NCBI GenBank assembly: GCA_020073365.1
Contig: JAIQFL010000092.1
Span: 1-34,919 of the forward strand
Direction: 5' to 3'
Origin: Terriglobia bacterium
Lineage (GTDB): Bacteria; Acidobacteriota; Terriglobia; Bryobacterales; Bryobacteraceae
DNA: 34,919 nt
Below the pieces are notes generated by a model, which worked only from the letters and a program-made list of their open reading frames with translations, was not told the origin of the DNA and searched no databases. Shown here one piece after another: positions 25,980 to 34,104 of this stretch; position 1 is the first letter of the stretch; each line of letters opens with the position of its first letter. The position numbers and the translations under genes were made by a program.

Positions 25980-27986
25980 ATGAGAGTTCATCTGTTTATC
26001 GGCATTGGGGCAGTCTGCTCGTTCGCCCATTTGTCGTTGTGCCAGGAGCCGAAGACGCAGTACCTATTTGAAGCCCTGCGGCAAGGAGATGGATCGATCG
26101 TGAGGGTTGCCATCAAACAAGGGGTCGAAGTAAACAGCCGTGATGCCGACGGCAACACTCTGTTGATGCAGACCGGAACGTACGGAAAAGCCGCCGATCT
26201 CGAATTCTTACTGACGCATGGGGCTGACGCGAACGCGTCGAATAGGACGGGCCACACCGCTCTGATGAGGGCAATTCCAGACCTCGCCAAGATAAAGCTG
26301 CTAGTCGAGCACGGAGCCGAGGTAAATGTATCGGCAGGGGGTACAACACCGCTGCTGATCGTTGCCGGCATACGCTCGGCGGAAAACGCGGTTCGCTACC
26401 TCATCGAACATGGCGCGGATGTCAGAGCCACGGACGAACAGGGATCGGATGCCGTCATGGCGGCGGCGTTGGCGGCTGCGGCCGGTAATCTGAAGATCCT
26501 GCTGGATGGTGGGGCCAGCAGCTCCAGTGAGGCGAAGGAACGTCAACCTCTCAACAAGGCGCGCACGGCCAAGCTAGACCAGGCCGCGCAGGAACGTCTA
26601 AGGAAGCGGGCGGAGGGCGTCACCGCGCTGATGAATGCTGCCCGCGTCGATTGTGAAACGTGCGTACGGCTGCTGCTGGAGCACGGCTCGGACGCGAAAG
26701 CCAGGACCAATGGCGGATTGACGGCGCTGCATTATGCGGCATTCAAAGGGAACCTGCCCGTTGTCAGACTGTTGCTCGAAGCTGGTGCTCCGGTGAATGC
26801 AGCGGATGACCGAGGATTTTCACCGTGGATGATGGCGGCGAATTCCAGAAGCAAGAATCCCGAAGTGGTGCGTTTGCTGCTCGACCGCGGCGCCGACATC
26901 CGCGCGAAAGACGAGCTCGACCGGACGCCAGCCGACTGGGCTCGATTGGGCGCTCATCATGAAATCGTGGACATGTTCCCCACGGCTGAGGCAGTGAACA
27001 TCGCTCCAGTAAAGACCGCGGCCAGGCCGACGTTTAAAGATGTTCACGAGGCGGTGGCGAAGAGCCTTGCATTACTCGAGGAGTCGGCGCCGAAGTTCTT
27101 CCCCAAGAGCGGATGCATTTCCTGTCACAATGTTTCCCTTCCGCTTGCGGCACTCAGCGAGGGGAGGCGACGCGGCTATCCCGTAAAGCCAGCATCTACC
27201 CAGCAACTGGTGAAACAAACTGCGGCAACGTATCTGCCTCAACGTGACAACCTGTTGTCGGGGGCTTGCGCGATTCTCGGTTCACCGAGCGTAGGATCGC
27301 ATTCCCTGATTCCTCTGAAAGCAGAGGGCTACGCGCCCGACGCATTCACCGATGCAGTGGTGCGCTGCCTGTCGCTCGCTCAATATCCGGACGGGCACAC
27401 TCATTTCGGCATCGATACGCGACCGCCGCTCAGTGCGGAAGGGGATATCCCCGAGACCGCATTGTCCGCGCGAGCGATGAAGTCGTACCTGGTTCCTGCG
27501 ATGGCCGGCGACCTGGAGACCAAAATTGCACGCGCACGCGCGTTTCTTGTTTCCGCCAGGCCGGAATTTGGCGACGACTACCCTTACCGTGTGTTTGGCC
27601 TGGTCTGGACGGATGCGGCGACTGGTCAAATTCAGGAAGCGGCTCGCGAACTATTGGCGCAGCAGCGACCTGACGGCGGTTGGGCTCAGAACTCCGACCT
27701 GTCGTCCGACGCCTATGAGACTGGGCTCTCGCTATCCGCGCTGGCAGCTGCTGATCCGGGTTCGGTTAAGAGCGCAGCCTACCGTCGCGGCGTGGATTAC
27801 CTGATGCGAACGCAGGAAGCGGACGGGTCATGGCATGTTCAGTCGCGTGCCTTCGGCTTTCAGCCCTACTTCGAGAGTGGATTCCCTCACGGCCATGACC
27901 AGTGGATCTCGATGGCGGCTACGGCGTGGTCGGCGATGGCGCTGATGCCGGCGGCGGAACAGGTGCAGGTTCAGGCTGCCAGATAA
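25980..27986 (+). CDS. secreted ankyrin-repeat protein with CxxCH site and terpenoid-cyclase-like toroid (ankyrin 2)
   Basis: 668 residues with the same plan as ankyrin 1. A signal peptide (MRVHLFIGIGAVCSFAHLSL) is followed by ankyrin repeats at about 25-335 (GNTLLMQTGTYGKAADLEFL, HGADANASNRTGHTALMRAI and on). A Cys-Ile-Ser-Cys-His motif lies at 379-383, and the C-terminal toroid (about 385-660) has QYPDGHTHFG, QRPDGGWAQN and QEADGSWHV repeats. The frame opens at 25818, but AAGGAGGG at 25968-25975, four bases before ATG 25980, together with the signal peptide, fixes the start. A distinctive insert at about 180-215, rich in Lys/Arg/Glu, separates two groups of repeats. The gene diverges from the sigma 2-kinase operon across about 140 bases and is followed by a cytochrome gene after about 120 bases. 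The single CxxCH points to possible haem attachment outside the cytoplasm; this is not proven. Confidence 0.87.
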   Translation: MRVHLFIGIGAVCSFAHLSLCQEPKTQYLFEALRQGDGSIVRVAIKQGVEVNSRDADGNTLLMQTGTYGKAADLEFLLTHGADANASNRTGHTALMRAIPDLAKIKLLVEHGAEVNVSAGGTTPLLIVAGIRSAENAVRYLIEHGADVRATDEQGSDAVMAAALAAAAGNLKILLDGGASSSSEAKERQPLNKARTAKLDQAAQERLRKRAEGVTALMNAARVDCETCVRLLLEHGSDAKARTNGGLTALHYAAFKGNLPVVRLLLEAGAPVNAADDRGFSPWMMAANSRSKNPEVVRLLLDRGADIRAKDELDRTPADWARLGAHHEIVDMFPTAEAVNIAPVKTAARPTFKDVHEAVAKSLALLEESAPKFFPKSGCISCHNVSLPLAALSEGRRRGYPVKPASTQQLVKQTAATYLPQRDNLLSGACAILGSPSVGSHSLIPLKAEGYAPDAFTDAVVRCLSLAQYPDGHTHFGIDTRPPLSAEGDIPETALSARAMKSYLVPAMAGDLETKIARARAFLVSARPEFGDDYPYRVFGLVWTDAATGQIQEAARELLAQQRPDGGWAQNSDLSSDAYETGLSLSALAAADPGSVKSAAYRRGVDYLMRTQEADGSWHVQSRAFGFQPYFESGFPHGHDQWISMAATAWSAMALMPAAEQVQVQAAR

Positions 27987-28105
27987 ATGGCGAGCATGTC
28001 AGGCATACTGCCGTTTGCGCAAATCTTCAATCGTTCGCACGTAAAGCTTTTGCCCGCAAGGTTACCTATAGTGGCTGAAGCTAATAGCTGAACCGGAGGC
28101 TGGTC

Positions 28106-29635
28106 GTGAAAATCATCGTCACTCTTTGCCTTACCATCCTTGCCATCGCAGTCGTTCCTGTTTGGCCGCAAGCGGATTTCCGACGCTCGGTTCCAAAGAC
28201 CTGGGACGAAGCCAAACTTGAAGACTGGGCCACACCTTTGGCTGGAATCAATGTCCGTCCGGCTGCGATATCGGCCCGAGAATATTATGCGCTGCCGGTC
28301 GACAATCTCAGGACTTATGCCGTCTACCTGCCGGGCCACGAGCCGGCGGGCTATTGGGAAATGTTACAGAAAGTTGGTCCCAAGCCTCTCGTCGAAGTCG
28401 AAAGGCTAAAAACCGAGGCGGATTGGATCGATGCTGGGCGGCGGATGTTCTTCGAGTCCGACGCCATCCAACAGCGGACATTAGATCCCCGCCTGATTAA
28501 CCTGGCCCGGGATGCCAAAGCGCTTCGGGAGTCGGGGGCGGAGGCTTTGCCGAATGGTGTCCTGCCGGATGTTCGCTGGGTGCCCACGGAGAAGGGCGTC
28601 GTCGCGTTATCCGCACCACAGTGCGGCCCTTGCCACACGACGTATCAGGCGAATGGCGAGGCGGTGCCCGGCGCTCCGTTCTGGGGTATTCGTCGTCTGC
28701 GGCCAACCCCGATTGTTCCGCAGATCCATCTCGCGAACCGACTTGTGAATGCGAGTGCGCCCTTCTTCATGGGAACTGGGCCATTCGGCGATAGGCTGTA
28801 TCAGGCGTTTGGTGTGCCCTGGCGCAAGGACGACATTCATCAGCGCCTGAAGATGATGACTCCGTCGGAATGGGAGGAAATTCGGAGTGCGTATGTGTTC
28901 AGCGGCGGTTTGCCCCGATGGAACGGCAGCCCATTTTTTCCTCACAAAGTCTCGGACCTGATCGGTATCCGAGACCGTAAATACATTGACGCTACGGCCA
29001 CGCACCTGCACCGGGATATTGGCGACCTAATGCGGTACGCGGCTCTGGTGGCGGTGGCGGAACCCGGCGATTTTGGTTCGTATCACGTGCTCGCGCGAGA
29101 TACGGAAAGAGTACGAGCCCGCCGTTCAGACGAAGCGCTGTACGCCCTTGCCCTGTATATTTACTCGCTCAAACCGCCGCACAATCCGAATCCGTTTGAC
29201 GATGAGGCTAAAGCCGGCCAAGCGATCTTCACAAGGGAGGGTTGTCCAGGCTGTCACACCCCGCCCTTGTACACCAACAACAAGCTCACGGTCGCTATCG
29301 GGTTCAGCCCCCCATCGGATCGTCCTGCGACGCTGGACGTCTTACCTGTGTCCGTCGGTACCGATCCGGGGTTGGCCATGGCCACTCGAAAAGGAACTGG
29401 CTATTACAAGGTTCCGTCTCTGAAGGGCGTCTGGTATCGCGGACGCTATCTCCATCACGGCGCGGTCGCCAGCCTGGAAGAGATGTTCGATCCGGATCGA
29501 TTGAAGGAGACCCATCTGCCGGGCGGCTGGCATCCTTACGATTCGAAGACCTACGCCATCCGAGGGCACGAATTCGGCCTGAAACTGGCGCCTGTTGAAC
29601 GGGAGCAGTTGATTGCGTTTCTACGCACGCTCTAA
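28106..29635 (+). CDS. exported c-type cytochrome with two CxxCH sites (di-haem peroxidase-like)
   Basis: A 509-residue protein with an N-terminal export signal (MKIIVTLCLTILAIAVVPVW). Two haem attachment motifs are present: Cys173-Gly-Pro-Cys-His177 and Cys380-Pro-Gly-Cys-His384. The C-terminal part has the second-haem domain pattern of the di-haem cytochrome c peroxidase/MauG superfamily, with YKVPSLKGVWYRGRYLHHGA and a LEEMFDPDRL segment after it, and a GQAIFTREGCPGCH entry helix. It should carry electrons or reduce peroxide in the periplasm. The N-terminal 160 residues are not recognised. GTG 28106 is the start, with GGAGG about 6 bases upstream. It is co-directional with ankyrin 2, which also carries a CxxCH, so the two may share a periplasmic redox role. 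Confidence 0.83.
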   Translation: MKIIVTLCLTILAIAVVPVWPQADFRRSVPKTWDEAKLEDWATPLAGINVRPAAISAREYYALPVDNLRTYAVYLPGHEPAGYWEMLQKVGPKPLVEVERLKTEADWIDAGRRMFFESDAIQQRTLDPRLINLARDAKALRESGAEALPNGVLPDVRWVPTEKGVVALSAPQCGPCHTTYQANGEAVPGAPFWGIRRLRPTPIVPQIHLANRLVNASAPFFMGTGPFGDRLYQAFGVPWRKDDIHQRLKMMTPSEWEEIRSAYVFSGGLPRWNGSPFFPHKVSDLIGIRDRKYIDATATHLHRDIGDLMRYAALVAVAEPGDFGSYHVLARDTERVRARRSDEALYALALYIYSLKPPHNPNPFDDEAKAGQAIFTREGCPGCHTPPLYTNNKLTVAIGFSPPSDRPATLDVLPVSVGTDPGLAMATRKGTGYYKVPSLKGVWYRGRYLHHGAVASLEEMFDPDRLKETHLPGGWHPYDSKTYAIRGHEFGLKLAPVEREQLIAFLRTL

Positions 29636-29657
29636 GGATCCTCCTGAAGGCGAAGGA

Positions 29658-29718
29658 TAGACTTATGATCCGGCGGGCCTTCGATGGCGCCAATCCGAGG
29701 ATCGCTCCCCTTGGCGAC
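29658..29718 (+). repeat. dispersed intergenic repeat, weaker copy C
   Basis: Shares TAGAC, ATGAT and the end GGATC-CTC-CCCTTGGCGAC with copy A (3023-3105). The upstream half of the repeat is not recognisable. The match is partial, so assignment to the family is tentative. Confidence 0.3.
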
Positions 29719-29838
29719 CGGGAGGGAGCAATTTCCTCCAAGGCCAGACTCCGTCAACCGCAGTACACCGAGCCCCGATCAGGAAGAACACTTAAGGAAT
29801 ACTTCGACGTCACGAGTCCCCTCAACCCTACGGGCGGG

Positions 29839-29990
29839 GTAGTGGAGTTGCGATTATTGGGGGGCTGGAAGAAGAGCAGGTTGCCGAAGTGCTTGGGGTT
29901 TCCGCCATTACGGTCAAACGGGATTGGAAGGCGGCCCGGGCCTGGTTGTCCGGCCAACTCAGCCCCGCTAATCGCGCTCCGCGCTTTTGA
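29839..29990 (+). pseudogene. 3' remnant of an ECF sigma gene (copy of sigma 1)
   Basis: This segment is a close copy of 10,900-11,052, the region 4 end of sigma 1: the GTAGTGGAGTTGCGATT start, the ACGGTCAAACGGGATTGGAA helix-turn-helix part and the final CCAACTCAGCCCCGCTAA are retained. One base is missing after the first 17, which shifts the frame. Everything 5' of this point is absent. It precedes the decayed ankyrin copy with the same spacing as in the intact locus. Confidence 0.8.
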
Positions 29991-30038
29991 TACGCGCCGC
30001 TAGTTTCTTCCGTTAACCCAGCAGGAGGGATTCAACGG

Positions 30039-31201
30039 ATGAGAACTTTCGTGTCAATAGTTCATCGCCGTAATCTGGTGCATGAGGCCAGTGATCTGTC
30101 CGGCTCAAACGTCGGTGACCGAACGCTTTTACCAGGCTAATCGCAACGACAATGCGGCAGCACTGGGCGCTTTGTTGGAGAGTCAAGACGTGAACGCGAA
30201 AGATTCACGCGGCGCGACGCCGTTGATGTACGCCGCAGCGTTCGGCAATGCCAGGCAGATGAAGCTCCTTCTGGAATCGGGCGCCGACGTGAACGCGCAA
30301 AACGCATTCCATGCGACGGCACTCATTTGGGCTGCCGGTGATGCGGTCAAGTCTCGAATGCTGATCGAGCATGGCGCCGACGTAAACGTCCGTTCGCAGC
30401 AAGGGCGAACACCCCTATGGCGGCCGCGAAACGAAACGGCAACGCCGAGTTGGTCCGTCTGCTGCTCGAGAAGGGCGCGGCCGTGGAGACTCCTGACGAT
30501 ACGATGCTGATCCCAGCCGCTCAGTCAGGGGACATCGAAATCATGCGGCTGCTCATTGAAAGCGGCGCCAATGTGAATTGCATAGCCGGGTCCCCGTGTC
30601 CGGGAGAAACGCCGCTGATGTACGCCGCAGTGTCCGATAACGTGGAGGCAGTCCGTTTGCTACTGGCGAAGGGCGCGAATCCCAATGCAGGGTTGAAAAG
30701 CATGACGAGGGTGATCGGTGGCTCCACCGTGGACACGGGTGTCGGCAAGCAGACTCCGCTAATGTCGGCCGCTCCTACGGGATCGCCGGAACTCATCCGG
30801 GCTTTGATAGACGCGGGCGCAAACGTGAATGCACAGGATATTCAAGGGATTTCGCCTCTGATGCTCGCGGTCGTATCGGAGGACCAGGATCTCGCTGTGG
30901 TGAGGGTTCTTCTGCAAGCGGGCGCGAATGTAAACGCGCGCAGCGGGCGCGACGAGACGGCGCTCGATTGGGCCAGGAAATTCGGCAGCCGTCCGGTGAT
31001 CGCGGCGCTCGAAAGGGCCGGTGCGTCGGAGGGTTTACCCTATCGAGCTCCTCCCGCGCCTGACCGGAGTACGACGCGGGGTGCCGCGAAGGCGGTCGAG
31101 CAGAGCATCGCGCTCTTGGAGCGGCCCTTGCCCGGAGCATCGAAACTCCCGTAGCTGGAATGCGTGAAGCGCATGCGAAGGAAGGGCCGCACAAAAGATG
31201 A
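30039..31201 (+). pseudogene. decayed copy of the ankyrin 1 gene
   Basis: The segment follows ankyrin 1 closely from ATG 30039, with the AGGAGGG ribosome binding site preserved, to the TGA at 31199-31201. Three lesions are visible. One base is inserted in the signal-peptide codons near 30,060. One base is lost near 30,416 (CCCCTATGG where ankyrin 1 has CCCCTAATGG). About 850 bases, equivalent to 12,175-13,025 of ankyrin 1, are deleted near 31,120, removing the CxxCH motif and the toroid and joining the linker to the last codons out of frame. Two ankyrin-repeat frames survive (30,082-30,510 and 30,417-31,154). A residual short ankyrin protein is conceivable, but it would have no export signal. 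Confidence 0.85.
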
Positions 31202-31355
31202 TCGCGCATGGACAAAGGCTTGGATCGCCGACGGCTAGACTTAGACGTCGACACGAAAAAGACTACAATACCCAAGCGAGTCTGGGAAATTCGCGTCGGA
31301 CTCCGTCCTGAAACTCGACCGCGCCGCCAAGCGCGAATCCGCCGATGAGAACCTT

Positions 31356-31386
31356 GAGGAGGTGCCCCGCTAAGGGGCATCTCCTT
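31356..31386 (+). terminator. strong hairpin, possible terminator
   Basis: GGAGGTGCCCC (31358-31368) pairs with GGGGCATCTCC (31374-31384) around a GCTAA loop, with one G-T pair and one or two further outer pairs. Only a short T-rich CTTCT follows. It immediately follows a frame ending in TAA at 31371, whose last residues (KLDRAAKRESADENLEEVPR) look protein-like, but no start or family is seen. Confidence 0.4.
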
Positions 31387-31620
31387 CTGAGGTCCTACGG
31401 GATTGGCCGGCCGAAGCCCATCCCGAATACGGCGCTGAGGAATGACTCTGGAGCGTGGGAATCGCGCACCGAGTGGCGCAGCAGGTCACCGAAGCATTCG
31501 CAGGGCTGGCACTCTGGGTCGCAATTCATTCAAGCAACAACAGATCCGGATAACTGCCTCGTTCTACCTCGATTCAACCTGCATTTTCTAGGGAGGGGTT
31601 CTTGTAAGTTATTGAAAAGA

Positions 31621-31666
31621 TGGAGCGGGAGACGGGGTTCGAACCCGCGACGTCCAGCTTGGGAAG
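31621..31666 (-). other. 3' half of tRNA-Gly(CCC): probable attachment-site scar
   Basis: On the minus strand the sequence runs from the anticodon loop TTCCCAA (anticodon CCC), the 3' anticodon strand GCTGG and a five-base variable loop, through the T arm GCGGG-TTCGAAC-CCCGT, to the acceptor strand CTCCCGC, discriminator T and encoded CCA at 31623-31621, followed by a short T-run. The expected 5' acceptor strand (GCGGGAG), the D arm and the 5' anticodon strand (which would have to pair with GCTGG) are absent upstream. Such tRNA 3' halves, beginning at the anticodon loop, are the usual identity segment duplicated when a tyrosine integrase inserts an element. By geometry the element lies at higher coordinates. 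Confidence 0.7.
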
Positions 31667-32019
31667 TTACACGACACTTTAATTTCAGACATTTAGAGAG
31701 CGCAGGTGTTGGTTTGGAGAGTACCGAGACACCTGGAAAAACAGCGGTACACCGCGAACGCCTCTTAATGGAGTGCAATTGGAGTGCAGCGCGTGCGAAA
31801 CAAGAACTTCCCGAAACAGCCTTGCGGTAGTCCCGAATCCAGGCAATATTTCCGACGAAACCCGTCCCTTTCGAGACCCTGCTGGCGTAGTCATCTTTCC
31901 TCAAATTCTACGACCGTGAGGTTCCCGAACCCGATGTTCGTACCCTGTTTTGAATTGCACCCCAGACACAGCAATGGCCCGCGCTGGAACGCGAGCCATC
32001 CGACCCATAGGGGTGAAAA
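31667..32019 (+). other. left end of the putative integrated element, no gene seen
   Basis: No convincing gene lies between the tRNA scar and the primase gene. The stretch contains the direct repeat at 31769-31788 and a hairpin at 31976-31999 (TGGC-C-CGCG / CGCG-A-GCCA around CTGGAA, one mismatch) just before the start of the VapE gene. No integrase is present. Confidence 0.4.
31769..31788 (+). repeat. tandem TGGAGTGCA repeat near the element end
   Basis: TGGAGTGCA occurs at 31769-31777 and again at 31780-31788, an 11-base period, about one helical turn. It lies about 100 bases inside the putative element border and could be an integrase or excisionase arm site. Confidence 0.35.
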
Positions 32020-33993
32020 GTGAATTTCCTCAACGGAAGTATACACCACCAGGACCCGCAAAGAAAAGACGAAAATGCTCTCGGTACGCTCGCATATGTA
32101 GGCTGCGAACAAAGCAGAGAATCGATCCAAAGTCAGGGTGCAAATCTCATTGGATCGGGTTTGACCGATGCCGATTACGCCGCTTTGGAAAGCCGCTGGA
32201 TCGACCGCGGTTTGGCCACCAGTGCCCAACTTCGAAGGGTGGATTCCTTAACGGGTGCTGAAGTCATCGGCCGAAAAGGCGGGGACTACGCTGGCATCGT
32301 CATCCCGTATTTCCATCCCGAGTCCAGCCAAGTCAGAGAGTATCGTCTACGACGCGACCATCCGGATCTGGAATACGATTTTGCCGGCAATCTCAAGGTG
32401 CGGCAGAAGTACCTCAGCGCGCCTGGTCGCTCCAACAAGTTGTACCTGCCGCCCGGACTGAGCCAGTCGCTCTTGCGCGAGCCAGCCCTACCCATCGTTC
32501 TCACGGAGGGTGAATTCAAAACCCTCGCACTGTGGCGCGCAGCAAACCATGGAACTCCGGGTCGTCCCCGATTTCTGCCGGTGGGGGTGTCTGGCGTATA
32601 CAACTGGCGTGGAACAATCGGCAAAACGGTTGGGCCGGACGGCAGCCGTCTCGACGTGAAGGGACCGCTCCCGGATCTCGACTGGATCGTTTGGACAGGC
32701 CGCAGGGTAGTCATTGCCTACGATGCCGACGCGGTCACCAAAGAAGCGGTTAGCATCGCCCGCTCAATGCTGGCAGCAAACCTGCGTTGTCGTGGTGCCT
32801 TCGTTGGTTTCCTGGAGTGGGACATTGCGAGAGGTAAAGGCATCGATGACCATCTCGCCGCCGTTGGCCCTGACACGGTCCTCGAGGAGATCGCCCAGGT
32901 CGACTTCGCGGGCTCGGCGTGGAAGAAGGACTTGCTGCGCTCTAAACCAGCCATTAACACAACCGAGGGCCGTATTCTGCCAGTTTTGGCAAATGCGATT
33001 GCTGCTTTCAGGCACGCGCCGGAATGGGGCGGCGTGCTCGCCTTTAACGAATTCGCATGGGGGACGGTCGTTCTCAAACCGGCGCCCTGGGGCATCGTTC
33101 CCAAAGGCGAATGGACCGATCACGAGGACCGCCTGGCCGCCGAATGGCTGCAGCGTCAAGGAGTTCTGGTCTCGGTCGAAATTGCGGGGCAAGCAGTGCA
33201 AACCGCCGCGAGGGATCATCCATTTCACCCCGTGAAATCATACCTGCAGGGCCTCCAGTGGGATGGGGTCGAGCGCGTGGACCGTTGGCTCTCCACCTAC
33301 CTCGGGGCCGAAGACACAGAATATTCGCGTGCCGTCGGCTCGCGCTGGCTCATCTCGGCCGTCGCACGGATCTTCCGACCCGGGGCGAAGGCCGACTGCT
33401 GCCTCATCCTCGAAGGTCCGCAGGGCATCCGAAAATCGACCGCATTGCGGACCGTGGCCGGCGAGTACTTCACCGATGAACTTGCCGACCTGGGCAGCAA
33501 AGACGCCGCCATGCAGACCCGCGGAGTTTGGATTATCGAGCTTTCCGAGTTGGACAACCTCAACCACGCCGAGGTGGCGCGGATCAAAGCCTTCATGAGT
33601 CGGACCACCGATCGCTTCCGTCCGCCCTACGGTATGCGTCTGGTGGAATCGCCCCGCCAGTGCGTGTTCGCCGGCACCGTCAACCACGCCACCTACCTGC
33701 GTGACGAAACTGGAGGGCGGCGGTTTTGGCCGATCGCCTGCGGTCGGATCGACATACACGCTCTCGTCGGCAATCGTGACCAGTTGTGGGCGGAAGCCAA
33801 AGTCAGATTCGAATCGGGCGCTGTCTGGTGGCTCGACACACCCGATTTGGTGCAACTCGCAAGCGATCAGCAAGAGGCTCGATACGAAGGGGATCCCTGG
33901 GAAGAGGTGATTGGACCGTGGCTGGAGAGCAAAGAGAGCACCACGATTTCAGAAGTCCTGGAGAAATGCATCAACAAGCCGCAGGCGCAATAG
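32020..33993 (+). CDS. DUF3854 primase-like/VapE helicase-like replication protein, interrupted by TAG
   Basis: 657 residues as read, a primase-helicase of mobile elements. The N-terminal half (about 85-295) is DUF3854/TOPRIM-like, with IVLTEGEFKTLAL (acidic Glu163) and VVIAYDADAV (Asp235, Asp237). The C-terminal half (about 400-640) is VapE-like P-loop ATPase: LQWDGVERVDRWLSTYLG, Walker A GPQGIRKST (466-474), Walker B VWIIELSEL (503-511) and the family motif DETGGRRFWP (562-571). The start is GTG 32020 behind a weak GGGG. The frame continues in coding style for 36 codons past the TAG at 33991-33993, so the product is probably shortened. With the nearby repeat array and tRNA scar, it indicates an integrated satellite or island. 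The role is to open or prime DNA at the element's origin (inferred). Confidence 0.85.
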   Translation: MNFLNGSIHHQDPQRKDENALGTLAYVGCEQSRESIQSQGANLIGSGLTDADYAALESRWIDRGLATSAQLRRVDSLTGAEVIGRKGGDYAGIVIPYFHPESSQVREYRLRRDHPDLEYDFAGNLKVRQKYLSAPGRSNKLYLPPGLSQSLLREPALPIVLTEGEFKTLALWRAANHGTPGRPRFLPVGVSGVYNWRGTIGKTVGPDGSRLDVKGPLPDLDWIVWTGRRVVIAYDADAVTKEAVSIARSMLAANLRCRGAFVGFLEWDIARGKGIDDHLAAVGPDTVLEEIAQVDFAGSAWKKDLLRSKPAINTTEGRILPVLANAIAAFRHAPEWGGVLAFNEFAWGTVVLKPAPWGIVPKGEWTDHEDRLAAEWLQRQGVLVSVEIAGQAVQTAARDHPFHPVKSYLQGLQWDGVERVDRWLSTYLGAEDTEYSRAVGSRWLISAVARIFRPGAKADCCLILEGPQGIRKSTALRTVAGEYFTDELADLGSKDAAMQTRGVWIIELSELDNLNHAEVARIKAFMSRTTDRFRPPYGMRLVESPRQCVFAGTVNHATYLRDETGGRRFWPIACGRIDIHALVGNRDQLWAEAKVRFESGAVWWLDTPDLVQLASDQQEARYEGDPWEEVIGPWLESKESTTISEVLEKCINKPQAQ

Positions 33994-34104
33994 ACGCAGA
34001 CGGACAAGATTCGTGCCGCGCGTTGTCTGCGGGCGCAGGGCTGGCTACGGTACCGCGAGCGTCACGGCAGCCACCTCGAATGGCGGTATCGGAAGGCTGC
34101 CTAA
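33991..34104 (+). pseudogene. C-terminal tail of the VapE gene behind an in-frame TAG
   Basis: After TAG 33991-33993 the same frame encodes TQTDKIRAARCLRAQGWLRY, then RERHGSHLEWRYRKA, and stops at TAA 34102-34104. This is the basic winged-helix-like ending usual for this family, in which a Trp typically occupies the place of the stop (Gln-Trp-Thr). A single TGG to TAG change explains it. Confidence 0.6.

Noticed and set aside
25838..26030. Longer N-terminus for sigma 2
   Set aside because: The extra 64 codons would include the predicted -10 element and the start of the divergent ankyrin gene, and they have no sigma-like sequence.
31356..31386. Riboswitch or attenuator
   Set aside because: It is a single hairpin with no conserved aptamer features and no gene directly downstream; a terminator or relic is simpler.
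31621..31720. Complete tRNA gene on the minus strand
   Set aside because: T arm, acceptor 3' strand and CCA are clear, but no pairing 5' acceptor strand, D arm or 5' anticodon strand exists upstream, so only a 3' half is called.
6921..33993. Alternative genetic code (TGA or TAG read as an amino acid)
   Set aside because: Many intact genes here end naturally at TGA or TAG (for example sigma 2, ankyrin 1 and the lipoprotein), so the two internal stops are better explained as mutations or sequence errors.
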